From the NCBI RefSeq assembly GCF_014650175.1, contig NZ_BMUL01000027.1, positions 2,219 through 54,759 on the forward strand: DNA of 52,541 nt, in the 5' to 3' direction. Origin of the DNA: Streptomyces termitum (GTDB lineage Bacteria > Actinomycetota > Actinomycetes > Streptomycetales > Streptomycetaceae). Shown here in pieces: positions 7,534 to 15,103 of this stretch. The notes under the pieces were generated by a model. It did no database searches, had not been told where the DNA came from, and was given only the letters and a program-made list of their open reading frames with translations. Position 1 is the stretch's first letter; every line of letters begins with the position of its first letter. A program made the translations under genes and the position numbers.

Positions 7534-8490
7534 TCAGCGGGCGCCGATCTCCTCGGTCAGCTGCGGCAGCACCTCGAAGAGGTCGCCGACCACGCCGTAG
7601 TCGACCAGGTCGAAGATCGGGGCCTCGGGGTCCTTGTTGACCGCGACGATCGTCTTCGAGGTCTGCATGCCCGCCCGGTGCTGGATCGCGCCGGAGATGC
7701 CCGCCGCGACGTACAGCTGCGGCGAGACCTGCTTGCCGGTCTGGCCCACCTGGTTGGCGTGCGGGTACCAGCCGGCGTCCACCGCGGCGCGGGAGGCGCC
7801 GACGGCCGCGCCGAGCGAGTCGGCCAGCTTCTCGACGACTCCGAAGCCCTCGGCGGCGCCGACGCCCCGGCCGCCGGAGACCACGATCGCGGACTCGGTC
7901 AGCTCCGGGCGGCCGGTGGAGACGCGGGCGGTGCGCGAGACGACCTTCGCCGCGTTGCCGGTGAAGGCGACGGCGACGTCCTCGACCGTGCCGGCGGCCG
8001 GCGCGGCCTCCGGGGCGGCCGAGTTCGGCTTGACGGTGATGACCGGGACGCCGCGCGAGACGCGGGACTTCACCTGGTACGAGGCGGCGAAGACCGACTG
8101 CGTGGCGACCGGGCCCTCGTCGCCTGCCTCCAGCTCGACGGCGTCGGTGAGGAGGCCGGAGCCGAGGCGGAGCGCGACGCGGGCCGCGATCTCCTTGCCC
8201 TCGCCGGAGGAGGTCACCAGGACGGCGGCCACCTCCTTCTCCTTCGCGATCTGGGTCAGCGCGTCGACCTTCGGCACGACGAGCCGCTCGGAGAACTCCG
8301 CGCCGTCCGCGACGTAGACGGTGGCGGCGCCGTACTCGGCGGCGGTGGCGGCCACGGAGGCGGCGGCCTCACCGGCGCCGAGGACGACAGCGGACGGCGT
8401 GCCGATCCGGCGGGCCAGGGTGAGCAGTTCGAGGGCCGGCTTGCGGACCGCACCGTCGGCGTGGTCCACGAGGACCAGGATCTCAGCCAT
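7534..8490 (-). CDS. etfA: Electron transfer flavoprotein alpha subunit
   Basis: EtfA forms a heterodimer with EtfB that takes electrons from acyl-CoA dehydrogenases and passes them to ETF-quinone oxidoreductase. The 318-residue protein has the N-terminal ETF domain and the C-terminal FAD-binding domain with VVSGGRGVG (near 210), HANQVGQTGKQVSPQLYVA and GISGAIQHRAGM, all standard FAD contacts. It is the last gene of the leftward operon, 33 bp after etfB, with a GGAG site before the ATG. Confidence 0.95.
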   Translation of the reverse strand: MAEILVLVDHADGAVRKPALELLTLARRIGTPSAVVLGAGEAAASVAATAAEYGAATVYVADGAEFSERLVVPKVDALTQIAKEKEVAAVLVTSSGEGKEIAARVALRLGSGLLTDAVELEAGDEGPVATQSVFAASYQVKSRVSRGVPVITVKPNSAAPEAAPAAGTVEDVAVAFTGNAAKVVSRTARVSTGRPELTESAIVVSGGRGVGAAEGFGVVEKLADSLGAAVGASRAAVDAGWYPHANQVGQTGKQVSPQLYVAAGISGAIQHRAGMQTSKTIVAVNKDPEAPIFDLVDYGVVGDLFEVLPQLTEEIGAR

Positions 8491-8523
8491 GATTCCTTGC
8501 TCCTGAGGTGGGATGACGGACGG

Positions 8524-9312
8524 TCAGATGAACTTCTGGGCGGCGAGGAAGGCGGCGAGCTGCTTGCCGCCGTCACCGTCCTCGTTCGTGACGATCGTGC
8601 CCTGGGTACGGGCCGGGCGGGCCGCGGCCGACTCGACCAGGGTCCAGGAGCCGGTCAGGCCGACCTCGTCCTCGTCGATCTCCAGGTCGTCGAGCTCCAG
8701 CTCCTCGACCGGCTTCTTCTTCGCGGCCATGATCCCCTTGAAGGAGGGGTAACGGGCCTCGCCGGACTGATCGGTGACCGAGACGACGGCCGGCAGCGGG
8801 GCCTCCAGGAGCTCGGTGGCGGCGTCGCCGTCGCGGCGGCCCTTCACCAGCCCGTCCTCCACCGAGACCTCGGAGAGGAGGGTGACCTGCGGCAGGTTCA
8901 GCCGCTCGGCGAGCAGCGCGGGCAGCACGCCCATCGTGCCGTCGGTCGACGCCATGCCGCAGACGACCAGGTCGAAGCCGGTCTTCTCCAGGGCCTTGGC
9001 GAGGATCGCCGAGGTGCCCATGACGTCGGAGCCGTGGATGGACTCGTCGTTGACGTGCACGGCCTTGTCGGCGCCCATGGACAGCGCCTTGCGCAGGGCG
9101 TCCTTGGCGTCGTCCGGGCCGACCGTGACGACGGTGACCTCGGCCTCGTCGGCCTCCTCGGAGATCCGCAGGGCCTGCTCGACCGCGTACTCGTCCAGCT
9201 CCGAGAGCAGGCCGTCGACCTCGTCGCGGTCGACGGTCAGGTCGTCGGCGAAACCGCGGTCGCCGGTGGCGTCGGGAACGTACTTCACACAGACAGCGAT
9301 CCTCAGGGTCAC
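8524..9312 (-). CDS. etfB: Electron transfer flavoprotein beta subunit
   Basis: The 262-residue EtfB begins with GTG (MTLRIAVCVKYVPDATGD) and shows the ETF signature MASTDGTMGVLPALLAERL, where the AMP-binding region lies. It pairs with EtfA, encoded 33 bp downstream. The acyl-CoA dehydrogenase gene, its likely electron donor, lies 40 bp upstream in the same operon. Length is usual. Confidence 0.95.
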   Translation of the reverse strand: MTLRIAVCVKYVPDATGDRGFADDLTVDRDEVDGLLSELDEYAVEQALRISEEADEAEVTVVTVGPDDAKDALRKALSMGADKAVHVNDESIHGSDVMGTSAILAKALEKTGFDLVVCGMASTDGTMGVLPALLAERLNLPQVTLLSEVSVEDGLVKGRRDGDAATELLEAPLPAVVSVTDQSGEARYPSFKGIMAAKKKPVEELELDDLEIDEDEVGLTGSWTLVESAAARPARTQGTIVTNEDGDGGKQLAAFLAAQKFI

Positions 9313-9352
9313 GGCCTGTCTCCTTTCAACGGGCTTTTCGGCGAGCTGACGG

Positions 9353-10507
9353 TTACGGGAGGTTGCGGGCCATGACGATGCGCTGGACCTGGTTGGTGCC
9401 CTCGTAGATCTGGGTGATCTTGGCGTCGCGCATCATGCGCTCGACGGGGTAGTCGCGGGTGTAGCCGTAGCCGCCCAGGAGCTGGACCGCGTCGATGGTG
9501 ACCTCCATGGCGACGTCGGAGGCGAAGCACTTGGCGGCGGCGCCGAAGAAGGTGAGATCACCGTCGACGCGCTCGGACTTGGCGGCGGCGGCGTAGGTGA
9601 GCTGGCGGGCGGCCTCCAGCTTCATGGCCATGTCGGCGAGCATGAACTGCACGCCCTGGAAGTCGGCGATCGGCTTGCCGAACTGCTTGCGCTCCTTGAC
9701 GTAGCCCTTGGCGTAGTCCAGGGCGCCCTGGGCGATGCCCAGGGCCTGGGCGGCGATGGTGATGCGGGTGTGGTCCAGGGTCTTCATCGCGGTGGCGAAG
9801 CCGGTGCCCTCGGCGCCGATCATGCGGTCGGCGGGGATGCGGACGTTGTCGAAGTAGACCTCGCGGGTCGGCGAGCCCTTGATGCCGAGCTTCTTCTCCG
9901 GCGCGCCGAAGGAGACGCCCTCGTCGCTCTTCTCCACCACGAAGGCGGAGATGCCCTTCGAGCGCTTCTCGGGGTCGGTGACCGCCATCACCGTGTAGTA
10001 CTCGCTCACGCCGGCGTTGGTGATCCACCGCTTCACGCCGTTGAGCACCCAGAAGTCGCCGTCGCGGACCGCGCGGGTCTTCATCCCCGCCGCGTCCGAC
10101 CCCGCGTCCGGCTCGGACAGCGCGTAGGAGAACATCGCCTCGCCCGCGGCCAGCGGCGCCAGGTACTTCGCCTTCAGCTCCTCCGAGCCCGACAGGATCA
10201 CGGGCAGCGAGCCGAGCTTGTTCACCGCCGGGATCAGCGACGACGAACCGCAGACCCGCGCGACCTCCTCGATCACGATCACCGTCGCCAGCGCGTCCGC
10301 CCCCGCGCCCCCGTACGACTCCGGCACGTGCACCGCGTGCAGGTCGTTGGCCACCAGCGCGTCCAGGGCCTCCTGCGGGAACCGCCCCTCCTCGTCCACC
10401 GCCGCGGCGAACGGGGCGATCTTCGCCTCCGCCAGCGCCCGCACCGACTCCCGGAGCATCTCGTGCTCCTCGGCGGTCCGATACAGGTCGAAGTCCTTGC
10501 TGCCCAT
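9353..10507 (-). CDS. Acyl-CoA dehydrogenase
   Basis: The 384-residue flavoenzyme introduces the alpha-beta double bond into acyl-CoA. It has the three-part ACAD fold with AMFSYALSEPDAGSDAAGMKT broken over residues ~120-140, RWITNAG (FAD contact), GIAQGALDYAKGYVKERKQFG and the C-terminal QIYEGTNQVQRIV carrying the catalytic Glu. The start at 10507 (MGSKDFDLYRTAEEHEMLR) has AGGGAG upstream; a longer frame would extend into the operator region. It heads the acd-etfB-etfA operon. Confidence 0.92.
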   Translation of the reverse strand: MGSKDFDLYRTAEEHEMLRESVRALAEAKIAPFAAAVDEEGRFPQEALDALVANDLHAVHVPESYGGAGADALATVIVIEEVARVCGSSSLIPAVNKLGSLPVILSGSEELKAKYLAPLAAGEAMFSYALSEPDAGSDAAGMKTRAVRDGDFWVLNGVKRWITNAGVSEYYTVMAVTDPEKRSKGISAFVVEKSDEGVSFGAPEKKLGIKGSPTREVYFDNVRIPADRMIGAEGTGFATAMKTLDHTRITIAAQALGIAQGALDYAKGYVKERKQFGKPIADFQGVQFMLADMAMKLEAARQLTYAAAAKSERVDGDLTFFGAAAKCFASDVAMEVTIDAVQLLGGYGYTRDYPVERMMRDAKITQIYEGTNQVQRIVMARNLP

Positions 10508-10528
10508 GGTCTTGAGCTCCCTGGAGAC

Positions 10529-10630
10529 GCTTGTGGCACCCGGCCCGTGGCGCCCTGCTTGTGGCACCCGGAATCCTCTGTGGCACCGTTGATGGCACTG
10601 AGTACCCTCAGCAAAACACACTCAGTGCCA
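10529..10630 (-). promoter_or_regulatory. Operator-rich leader of the acd-etfBA operon
   Basis: The leader has TGGCACTGAGT (10593-10603) and its inverted copy ACTCAGTGCCA (10620-10630) 16 nt apart. It also has an exact 15-bp direct repeat GCTTGTGGCACCCGG (10529-10543 and 10557-10571) and a further TGTGGCACCG at 10579-10588. All share the GGCAC half-site of the TetR-type palindromes at 6145, 7001 and 7492. Confidence 0.6.
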
Positions 10631-10637
10631 TGACGCC

Positions 10638-10674
10638 AGAGCGCCCCGACGGCGGGTGGCCGTCGGGGCGCTCT
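10638..10674 (-). terminator. Terminator of the butyrolactone-receptor gene
   Basis: A perfect 15-bp stem (10638-10652 with 10660-10674) with a 7-nt loop lies directly downstream of the leftward gene ending at 10713. Confidence 0.8.
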
Positions 10675-10712
10675 TTCGGACCCTCCTCGCGTACCGCGAG
10701 GTCGGTTTCCGG

Positions 10713-11426
10713 TCACTCCTCCGCATTCGCCGGGCCGCCCTCCTCGCGCCGCTGCCGGACCTCCTCGTACTCGGCGGCCAGGAACCTGGCCCGCTCCTGG
10801 CTCATGTCGAGCCCGGTGAGCACCGCGGGGGTGCTGATGCTCGGCAGGACGTGCTGGAGCAGCACGACCACGCGATGCGTCAGGTCTTTTCGATCGCAAA
10901 GAACCTGGGACATGGTCTGGATGCCGGCGAACGCGCCCGAGAACAGCTCGGCGGTGTCCAGCACGTTCACGTGCGGCAGGATCTCGCCCCGGGCCTTGGC
11001 GACCGTGAGGGCCTCCGCCACCTGGTCGACCCACGCCTTGAACGGAGCGGCCCGGTCCACCCCGGTGGCGCCGCTGTCCAGGGCCAGCGCCACGCTCGCC
11101 CGCACCAGCGAGTCGGTCTGCAGCCGGTGGGCGAGCAGGAAGCCCTGGTCCACCAGTTCCTGGAGCTTGGTCTCCTGCGGAGTCAGTGGCTCGTCGAGGA
11201 GTTGGGCGCCGAGGACGCCCAGTGCGAGGTCTTCCTTGGAAGCAAAGTGAAAATAGAGGGCGCCTTTGGTGACCCCGGCGCGATTCAGGATCTCCCCGAT
11301 CGTGGCCCGCTCGTAACCGCGCTCCCCGAAGACGGCCGCCGCCGCGTCGAGGAGCAGGCGTCGAGTCCTGATCGCACGCGCTTGCTGCGCCAAGGTCACT
11401 CCCGTTGTCTCGCTGTCCGTGCTCAC
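10713..11426 (-). CDS. Gamma-butyrolactone receptor-like TetR repressor
   Basis: The 237-residue protein has a TetR HTH typical of ArpA/ScbR receptors (RRLLLDAAAAVFGERGYE, VTKGALYFHFASKEDLA), and its ligand domain keeps the family feel (AFAGIQTMSQVL). It diverges from an AfsA-type gene, the usual arrangement of receptor and synthase. Such receptors repress antibiotic or morphogenesis genes until their signal binds. GTG 11426 is my choice; GTG 11399 is possible, and ATG 11522 would collide with the divergent gene. Which signal is bound cannot be told. Confidence 0.85.
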   Translation of the reverse strand: MSTDSETTGVTLAQQARAIRTRRLLLDAAAAVFGERGYERATIGEILNRAGVTKGALYFHFASKEDLALGVLGAQLLDEPLTPQETKLQELVDQGFLLAHRLQTDSLVRASVALALDSGATGVDRAAPFKAWVDQVAEALTVAKARGEILPHVNVLDTAELFSGAFAGIQTMSQVLCDRKDLTHRVVVLLQHVLPSISTPAVLTGLDMSQERARFLAAEYEEVRQRREEGGPANAEE

Positions 11427-11455
11427 TCTGTGACGTGAAGCATTGAAAAGAAAAC

Positions 11456-11473
11456 CAGATAGTACGTAATCTG
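11456..11473. promoter_or_regulatory. Candidate autoregulatory element between receptor and AfsA-like gene
   Basis: CAGAT-N8-ATCTG is an imperfect dyad in the AT-rich gap between the divergent starts (11426 and 11521), where receptor-binding ARE sites normally lie. The inner bases are not symmetric. Confidence 0.4.
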
Positions 11474-11520
11474 TGCGCTGCCGCAAACGGCGAACTGTGA
11501 GGGACGGTGCAAGGGGAGCC

Positions 11521-12462
11521 ATGGAACAGAACCTTCGAGAGCTGACACCCCCTGTCCCGGGAGAGTTCGTTCACCGTGCGGATCCCGCAGACATCCTTCC
11601 CACCGGTTGGAACCGGATCGCAGAGAACCGATTCTCCATAACGGCCCGGTGGCCCGCCGACCACCCCTTCTTCGTACCCCAGAACGGCGACCGGCATGAT
11701 CCGATCCTGGTCGCGGAGACGATGCGACAGGCGACCATGCTGGTCGGACACGCGGAATTCGATGTTCCCGCCGACGATCAGTTCGTCATGTGGGACCTGT
11801 CCTACACCGCCGACACCGCCGCCCTCGTCCACGACGGACGCCCCTGGGACATCACCGTCGACCTCCTCTGCACCGACGTGCGCACCCGGGGCCGGGGCCT
11901 GCGCGAGATGCGCACCGCCCTCGTCCTCACCCGCGACGGCCGGCGGATCGCCACCGGCGGCGGCGGCATCAGCTGCACCTCCGCCGCCGCCTACCGCCGG
12001 ATGCGCGGCGACCGCCTGGCGGCCCTGGGCGCCCCCGTCCCCCTCCTGCCCGCCCTGAGGCCCGAGGAGGTCGGCCGGGAGCGGACGAAGGACGTCGTCC
12101 TCTCGCCCGGCGACACCCCCTCCCGCTGGCGGCTGCGGGTGGACACCGGCCACCCCACCCTCTTCCGGCGCCCCAACGACCACGTGCCGGGCATGCTCCT
12201 CCTGGAGGCCGCCCGGCAGGCCGCCGTCGCCGTCACCGGCGGCACCGGACTGCTGCCCGCCGGCCTCGAAGCCCGCTTCCACCGCTACGCGGAGCTCGAC
12301 ACCCCCTGCTGGGTGGAGGCCGAGGTCCTGACCGGCGCGGACCGCAACACCACCACCGTCCAGGTCCTGGCCCACCAGGACGGCGCCCCCGTCCTCGACT
12401 GCACGCTCACCTCCCCGCGCGTCCTGCCCGCCGTCCGCGTGCCCGCCGCCCGCGCCTGCTGA
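11521..12462 (+). CDS. AfsA/ScbA-family butyrolactone/butenolide synthase
   Basis: AfsA-type enzymes condense a beta-ketoacyl-ACP with dihydroxyacetone phosphate, the committing step to gamma-butyrolactone or butenolide signals. The 313-residue protein contains two hotdog-type repeats: FVHRADPADILPTGW, HPFFVPQNG and DPILVAETMRQATML in the first half, HPTLFRRPNDHVPGMLLLEAARQA in the second, each with the family His/Glu pattern. AAGGGGAG precedes ATG 11521. The following reductase-like SDR genes could complete the pathway. Confidence 0.92.
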   Translation: MEQNLRELTPPVPGEFVHRADPADILPTGWNRIAENRFSITARWPADHPFFVPQNGDRHDPILVAETMRQATMLVGHAEFDVPADDQFVMWDLSYTADTAALVHDGRPWDITVDLLCTDVRTRGRGLREMRTALVLTRDGRRIATGGGGISCTSAAAYRRMRGDRLAALGAPVPLLPALRPEEVGRERTKDVVLSPGDTPSRWRLRVDTGHPTLFRRPNDHVPGMLLLEAARQAAVAVTGGTGLLPAGLEARFHRYAELDTPCWVEAEVLTGADRNTTTVQVLAHQDGAPVLDCTLTSPRVLPAVRVPAARAC

Positions 12463-12492
12463 CCGCCCCACCCGCACCGACCGGAAGAAGCC

Positions 12493-13455
12493 ATGGGAAC
12501 CCGCATCCTCGTCACCGGCGCCACCGGCTTCGTCGGCGGCCGGGTCGCCGCCGCGGCCGCCGCGCACCCCGGCCTCGACCACGTGCGCCTCCTCGTCCGG
12601 GGAACAGGCGGCCCCGACCTGACGGACTCCGCCCCCGGCGGCCCCGCCGTCGAGACCGCGCACGGCGACCTCCGCGACCCGGAATCGCTCCGCCGGGCCT
12701 GCGAGGGCGTCGACGCGGTCGTGCACTGCGCCTCGGCGATCGGCGGCGACGAGGACCTCCTGCGCGCCGTCAACGAGACCGGCGCCCGGAACCTCGCCGA
12801 CGCCGCCGTCCGGGCCGGAGCCCGCCGGATCGTCTCCCTCAGCACCGCCTCCGTGCACGGCCGGGGCCCCTTCCGGGCCGCCGCCCCCGACAGCCTCCCG
12901 CTCGCCCCCGGCTCCGCGACCAGCCGCACCCGCGCGGCGGGCGAGCGGCACGTCCTGGACGCCGGCGGCACCGTCCTGCGGCCCCACCTGGTCTACGGCG
13001 CGGGCGACCGCCAGGTGATCCCCGGACTCCTGCTGCTCCTCGCGGCGCTGCCCGGCCCCCTCGCTCCCGTCGGCTCGCTCCACTCGCTCGTCGAGGTGGA
13101 CGCCCTGGCCGGCGCCCTCCTGGGCGCCGCGCTCTCCCCGGCCGCCCGGCCCGGCGCGTACTACGTCGCCCACCCCGACCCGGTCTCCGACGACGAACTC
13201 CTCACCGCCGTCGCCCCGCTCCTCCCGGAGCCCGTCCGGGCCGCCCGGGGCCCGGCGGTGGACCTCGGCACGGCCCGCGCGCTCCTCGCGGACCACCCGG
13301 TCGCCGCCCACCACCTGGAGATGCTCGGCCTCGACCACTGGTTCGCCGACGAGCGCCCCTGGACCGACTTCGGACGCGGCCCCGGCCCCGGCTTCACCGC
13401 CGCCTTCCCCCGCCACCTGGCCTGGTACCGCTCCTTCCTCGCCGCCCGGGGCTGA
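12493..13455 (+). CDS. Extended-SDR NAD-dependent epimerase/reductase-like protein
   Basis: The 320-residue protein starts with the nucleotide-binding TGATGFVGGRVA near residue 8 and belongs to the extended SDR/3-beta-HSD type, with DLRDPESLRRACEGVDAVVHCA following. The usual YxxxK is not obvious: after LSTASVHG the expected region reads TSRTRAAGERHVL, so the catalytic Tyr seems missing. Similar genes accompany scbA-type synthases and may reduce or process the butenolide intermediate. It follows the AfsA-like gene by 30 bp. Confidence 0.75.
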   Translation: MGTRILVTGATGFVGGRVAAAAAAHPGLDHVRLLVRGTGGPDLTDSAPGGPAVETAHGDLRDPESLRRACEGVDAVVHCASAIGGDEDLLRAVNETGARNLADAAVRAGARRIVSLSTASVHGRGPFRAAAPDSLPLAPGSATSRTRAAGERHVLDAGGTVLRPHLVYGAGDRQVIPGLLLLLAALPGPLAPVGSLHSLVEVDALAGALLGAALSPAARPGAYYVAHPDPVSDDELLTAVAPLLPEPVRAARGPAVDLGTARALLADHPVAAHHLEMLGLDHWFADERPWTDFGRGPGPGFTAAFPRHLAWYRSFLAARG

Positions 13456-13470
13456 GCCGCCCGGGGCTGA
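13441..13470 (+). repeat. 15-bp tandem duplication over a stop codon
   Basis: GCCGCCCGGGGCTGA occurs twice back to back (13441-13455 and 13456-13470). The first copy holds the stop of the preceding gene; the second repeats it in frame, giving a duplicated stop. Confidence 0.9.
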
Positions 13471-13490
13471 GCCGCGCCCCCCCCGCAGCC

Positions 13491-13564
13491 CCGTACGCCC
13501 TCCGCCGCACCCCCGGGGCCCCGTACGCCCCCCGTACCTCCCGCACATCCCGTACTCCCCGTAC
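13491..13564 (+). repeat. CCGTAC-bearing pyrimidine-rich repeats before an SDR gene
   Basis: CCGTAC occurs at 13491, 13521, 13532, 13550 and 13559 within a C-rich leader. The spacing is irregular; no clear dyad beyond GTAC itself is present. Confidence 0.7.
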
Positions 13565-13597
13565 CTCCCCTACTTCCCGCAGGACAGGAAACACCCC

Positions 13598-14362
13598 ATG
13601 TCGAGACTGGCAGGCAGGACCGCGATCGTGACCGGCGCGAGCCGGGGCATCGGACGGGGGATCGCCGAGCGGCTGGGCCGCGACGGCGCCCTCGTCGCCG
13701 TCCACTACGGCAGCTCCGCCGACGCCGCCGCCGCGACCGTCGAGGCCGTCGAGCGGGCGGGCGGCCGCGCCTTCGCCTTCCGCGCCGCGCTGGACCTCCC
13801 CGACGCGGCCGGCGCCTTCTACGCCGCCCTCGACGAGGGGCTCGCCGGGGCCGGCGCCGGGCCGGAGTTCGACATCCTCGTCAACAACGCCGGCGCCAGC
13901 GGCTCCGGCCGGATCCACCAGCTGACCCCCGAGGTCTTCGACCGCCTCTTCGCCGTCAACGTCAAGGCGCCCCTCTTCCTCGTCCAGCAGGGCCTCGGCC
14001 GGCTCCGCGACGGCGGCCGGATCGTCAACATCTCCTCGCTGACCTCCCGCCACGCCTACCCGGAGTCCGTGACCTACGCGATGACGAAGGGGGCCCTCGA
14101 CACCATGACCCTGGCGCTGGCCAAGGAACTGGGCCCGCGCGGCATCACCGTCAACACGGTCGCCCCCGGCTTCGTCGCCACCGACATGAACGCCCGCCAC
14201 CGGACGACCCCCGAGGCCGCCGCCGTCCTCGCCGCGCACTCGGTCTTCGGCCGGATCGGGGCTCCCGCCGACATCGCCGACGTGGTTTCCTTCCTCGTCT
14301 CCGACGACGCCCGCTGGCTCACCGGCCAGTACCTGGAGACGGGCGGCGGAGCCGGGCTCTGA
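13598..14362 (+). CDS. FabG-like short-chain dehydrogenase
   Basis: The 254-residue classical SDR has TGASRGIGRGIA at residue 12, NNAGASGSG, Ser in NISSLTSR and the YAMTKGAL active site, followed by PGFVATDMN. This is the 3-ketoacyl-ACP reductase-like subgroup that uses NADPH. Its place after the AfsA-like gene suggests a keto-reduction in signal synthesis, as ScbB-type reductases do, but other secondary-metabolite roles are equally possible. Confidence 0.82.
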   Translation: MSRLAGRTAIVTGASRGIGRGIAERLGRDGALVAVHYGSSADAAAATVEAVERAGGRAFAFRAALDLPDAAGAFYAALDEGLAGAGAGPEFDILVNNAGASGSGRIHQLTPEVFDRLFAVNVKAPLFLVQQGLGRLRDGGRIVNISSLTSRHAYPESVTYAMTKGALDTMTLALAKELGPRGITVNTVAPGFVATDMNARHRTTPEAAAVLAAHSVFGRIGAPADIADVVSFLVSDDARWLTGQYLETGGGAGL

Positions 14363-14389
14363 GCCCGCCGCGTCTAAGGTGAGGGCACG

Positions 14390-15067
14390 ATGACACGTTT
14401 CCGCGAGACCGTCCGGTCCCTCATGCGCGAGCAGGTGCTCGACGCGGCCTACGGGCTCGTCGCGGGCGACGGGTGGGGCGTGCTGCGCATGACCGCCATC
14501 GCGCGGGAGGCGGGGATCAGCCGGCAGACGCTCTACAACGAGTTCGGCTCGAAGGAGGCGATCGGCCGGGCGCTGGTCCAGCGGGAGCTGGAGCGGTTCC
14601 TCGTCGGCATCCAGGGGGAGCTGGACGCGCACCGGGGCGAGCTGGAGCGGTCGGCCCGCGCGGGGGTCGGGTACACGCTGCGGCAGGCCGTCGGCAATCC
14701 GCTGATCAGGAGCGTCCTGCTGGCGGCCAGGGGCGGCGCGGAGGACGACCTCCTCGCCTATCTGACCACCCGCACCGAGCCCGTCTTCGGCACCGCGATG
14801 TCCCTGCTCGACGCCTACGCGACCGAGGCGTGGCCGGACGTCGACGCGGAGTCCCGGGGGCTCGCCGTCGAGACCATCGTCCGGCTCACCGTGAGCCACA
14901 TCGTCCAGCCGGTGGCCGCCCCGGAGGAGACGGCGGCGCGGATCGCCCGGATCACCGCCCGGGTCGCCTACCCGGAGGGCGCGCCCCGGGGCACCGGCGG
15001 GACGGCCGCCGACGGCACGGCGCCCCCGCCGGGCGCGGACCCGGCGGCGAGCGCCCCGCCGGTCTGA
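14390..15067 (+). CDS. TetR-family regulator
   Basis: The 225-residue protein has a TetR HTH (MREQVLDAAYGLV, GISRQTLYNEFGSKEAIG) and a ligand domain. It ends in a Pro/Gly/Ala-rich, probably disordered tail (residues ~197-225). It starts 27 bp after the SDR stop, with AAGGTGAG upstream, so it is probably the last gene of the signal-synthesis operon. Its target is unknown. Confidence 0.85.
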   Translation: MTRFRETVRSLMREQVLDAAYGLVAGDGWGVLRMTAIAREAGISRQTLYNEFGSKEAIGRALVQRELERFLVGIQGELDAHRGELERSARAGVGYTLRQAVGNPLIRSVLLAARGGAEDDLLAYLTTRTEPVFGTAMSLLDAYATEAWPDVDAESRGLAVETIVRLTVSHIVQPVAAPEETAARIARITARVAYPEGAPRGTGGTAADGTAPPPGADPAASAPPV

Positions 15068-15103
15068 CGGGGCGGGACGCGGACCTTCCGTACGGCTCCG
15101 GTC

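Noticed and set aside
10279..13548. A 1089-residue minus-strand frame
   Set aside because: It crosses several well-supported genes on both strands and has Gly/Arg-rich shadow composition.
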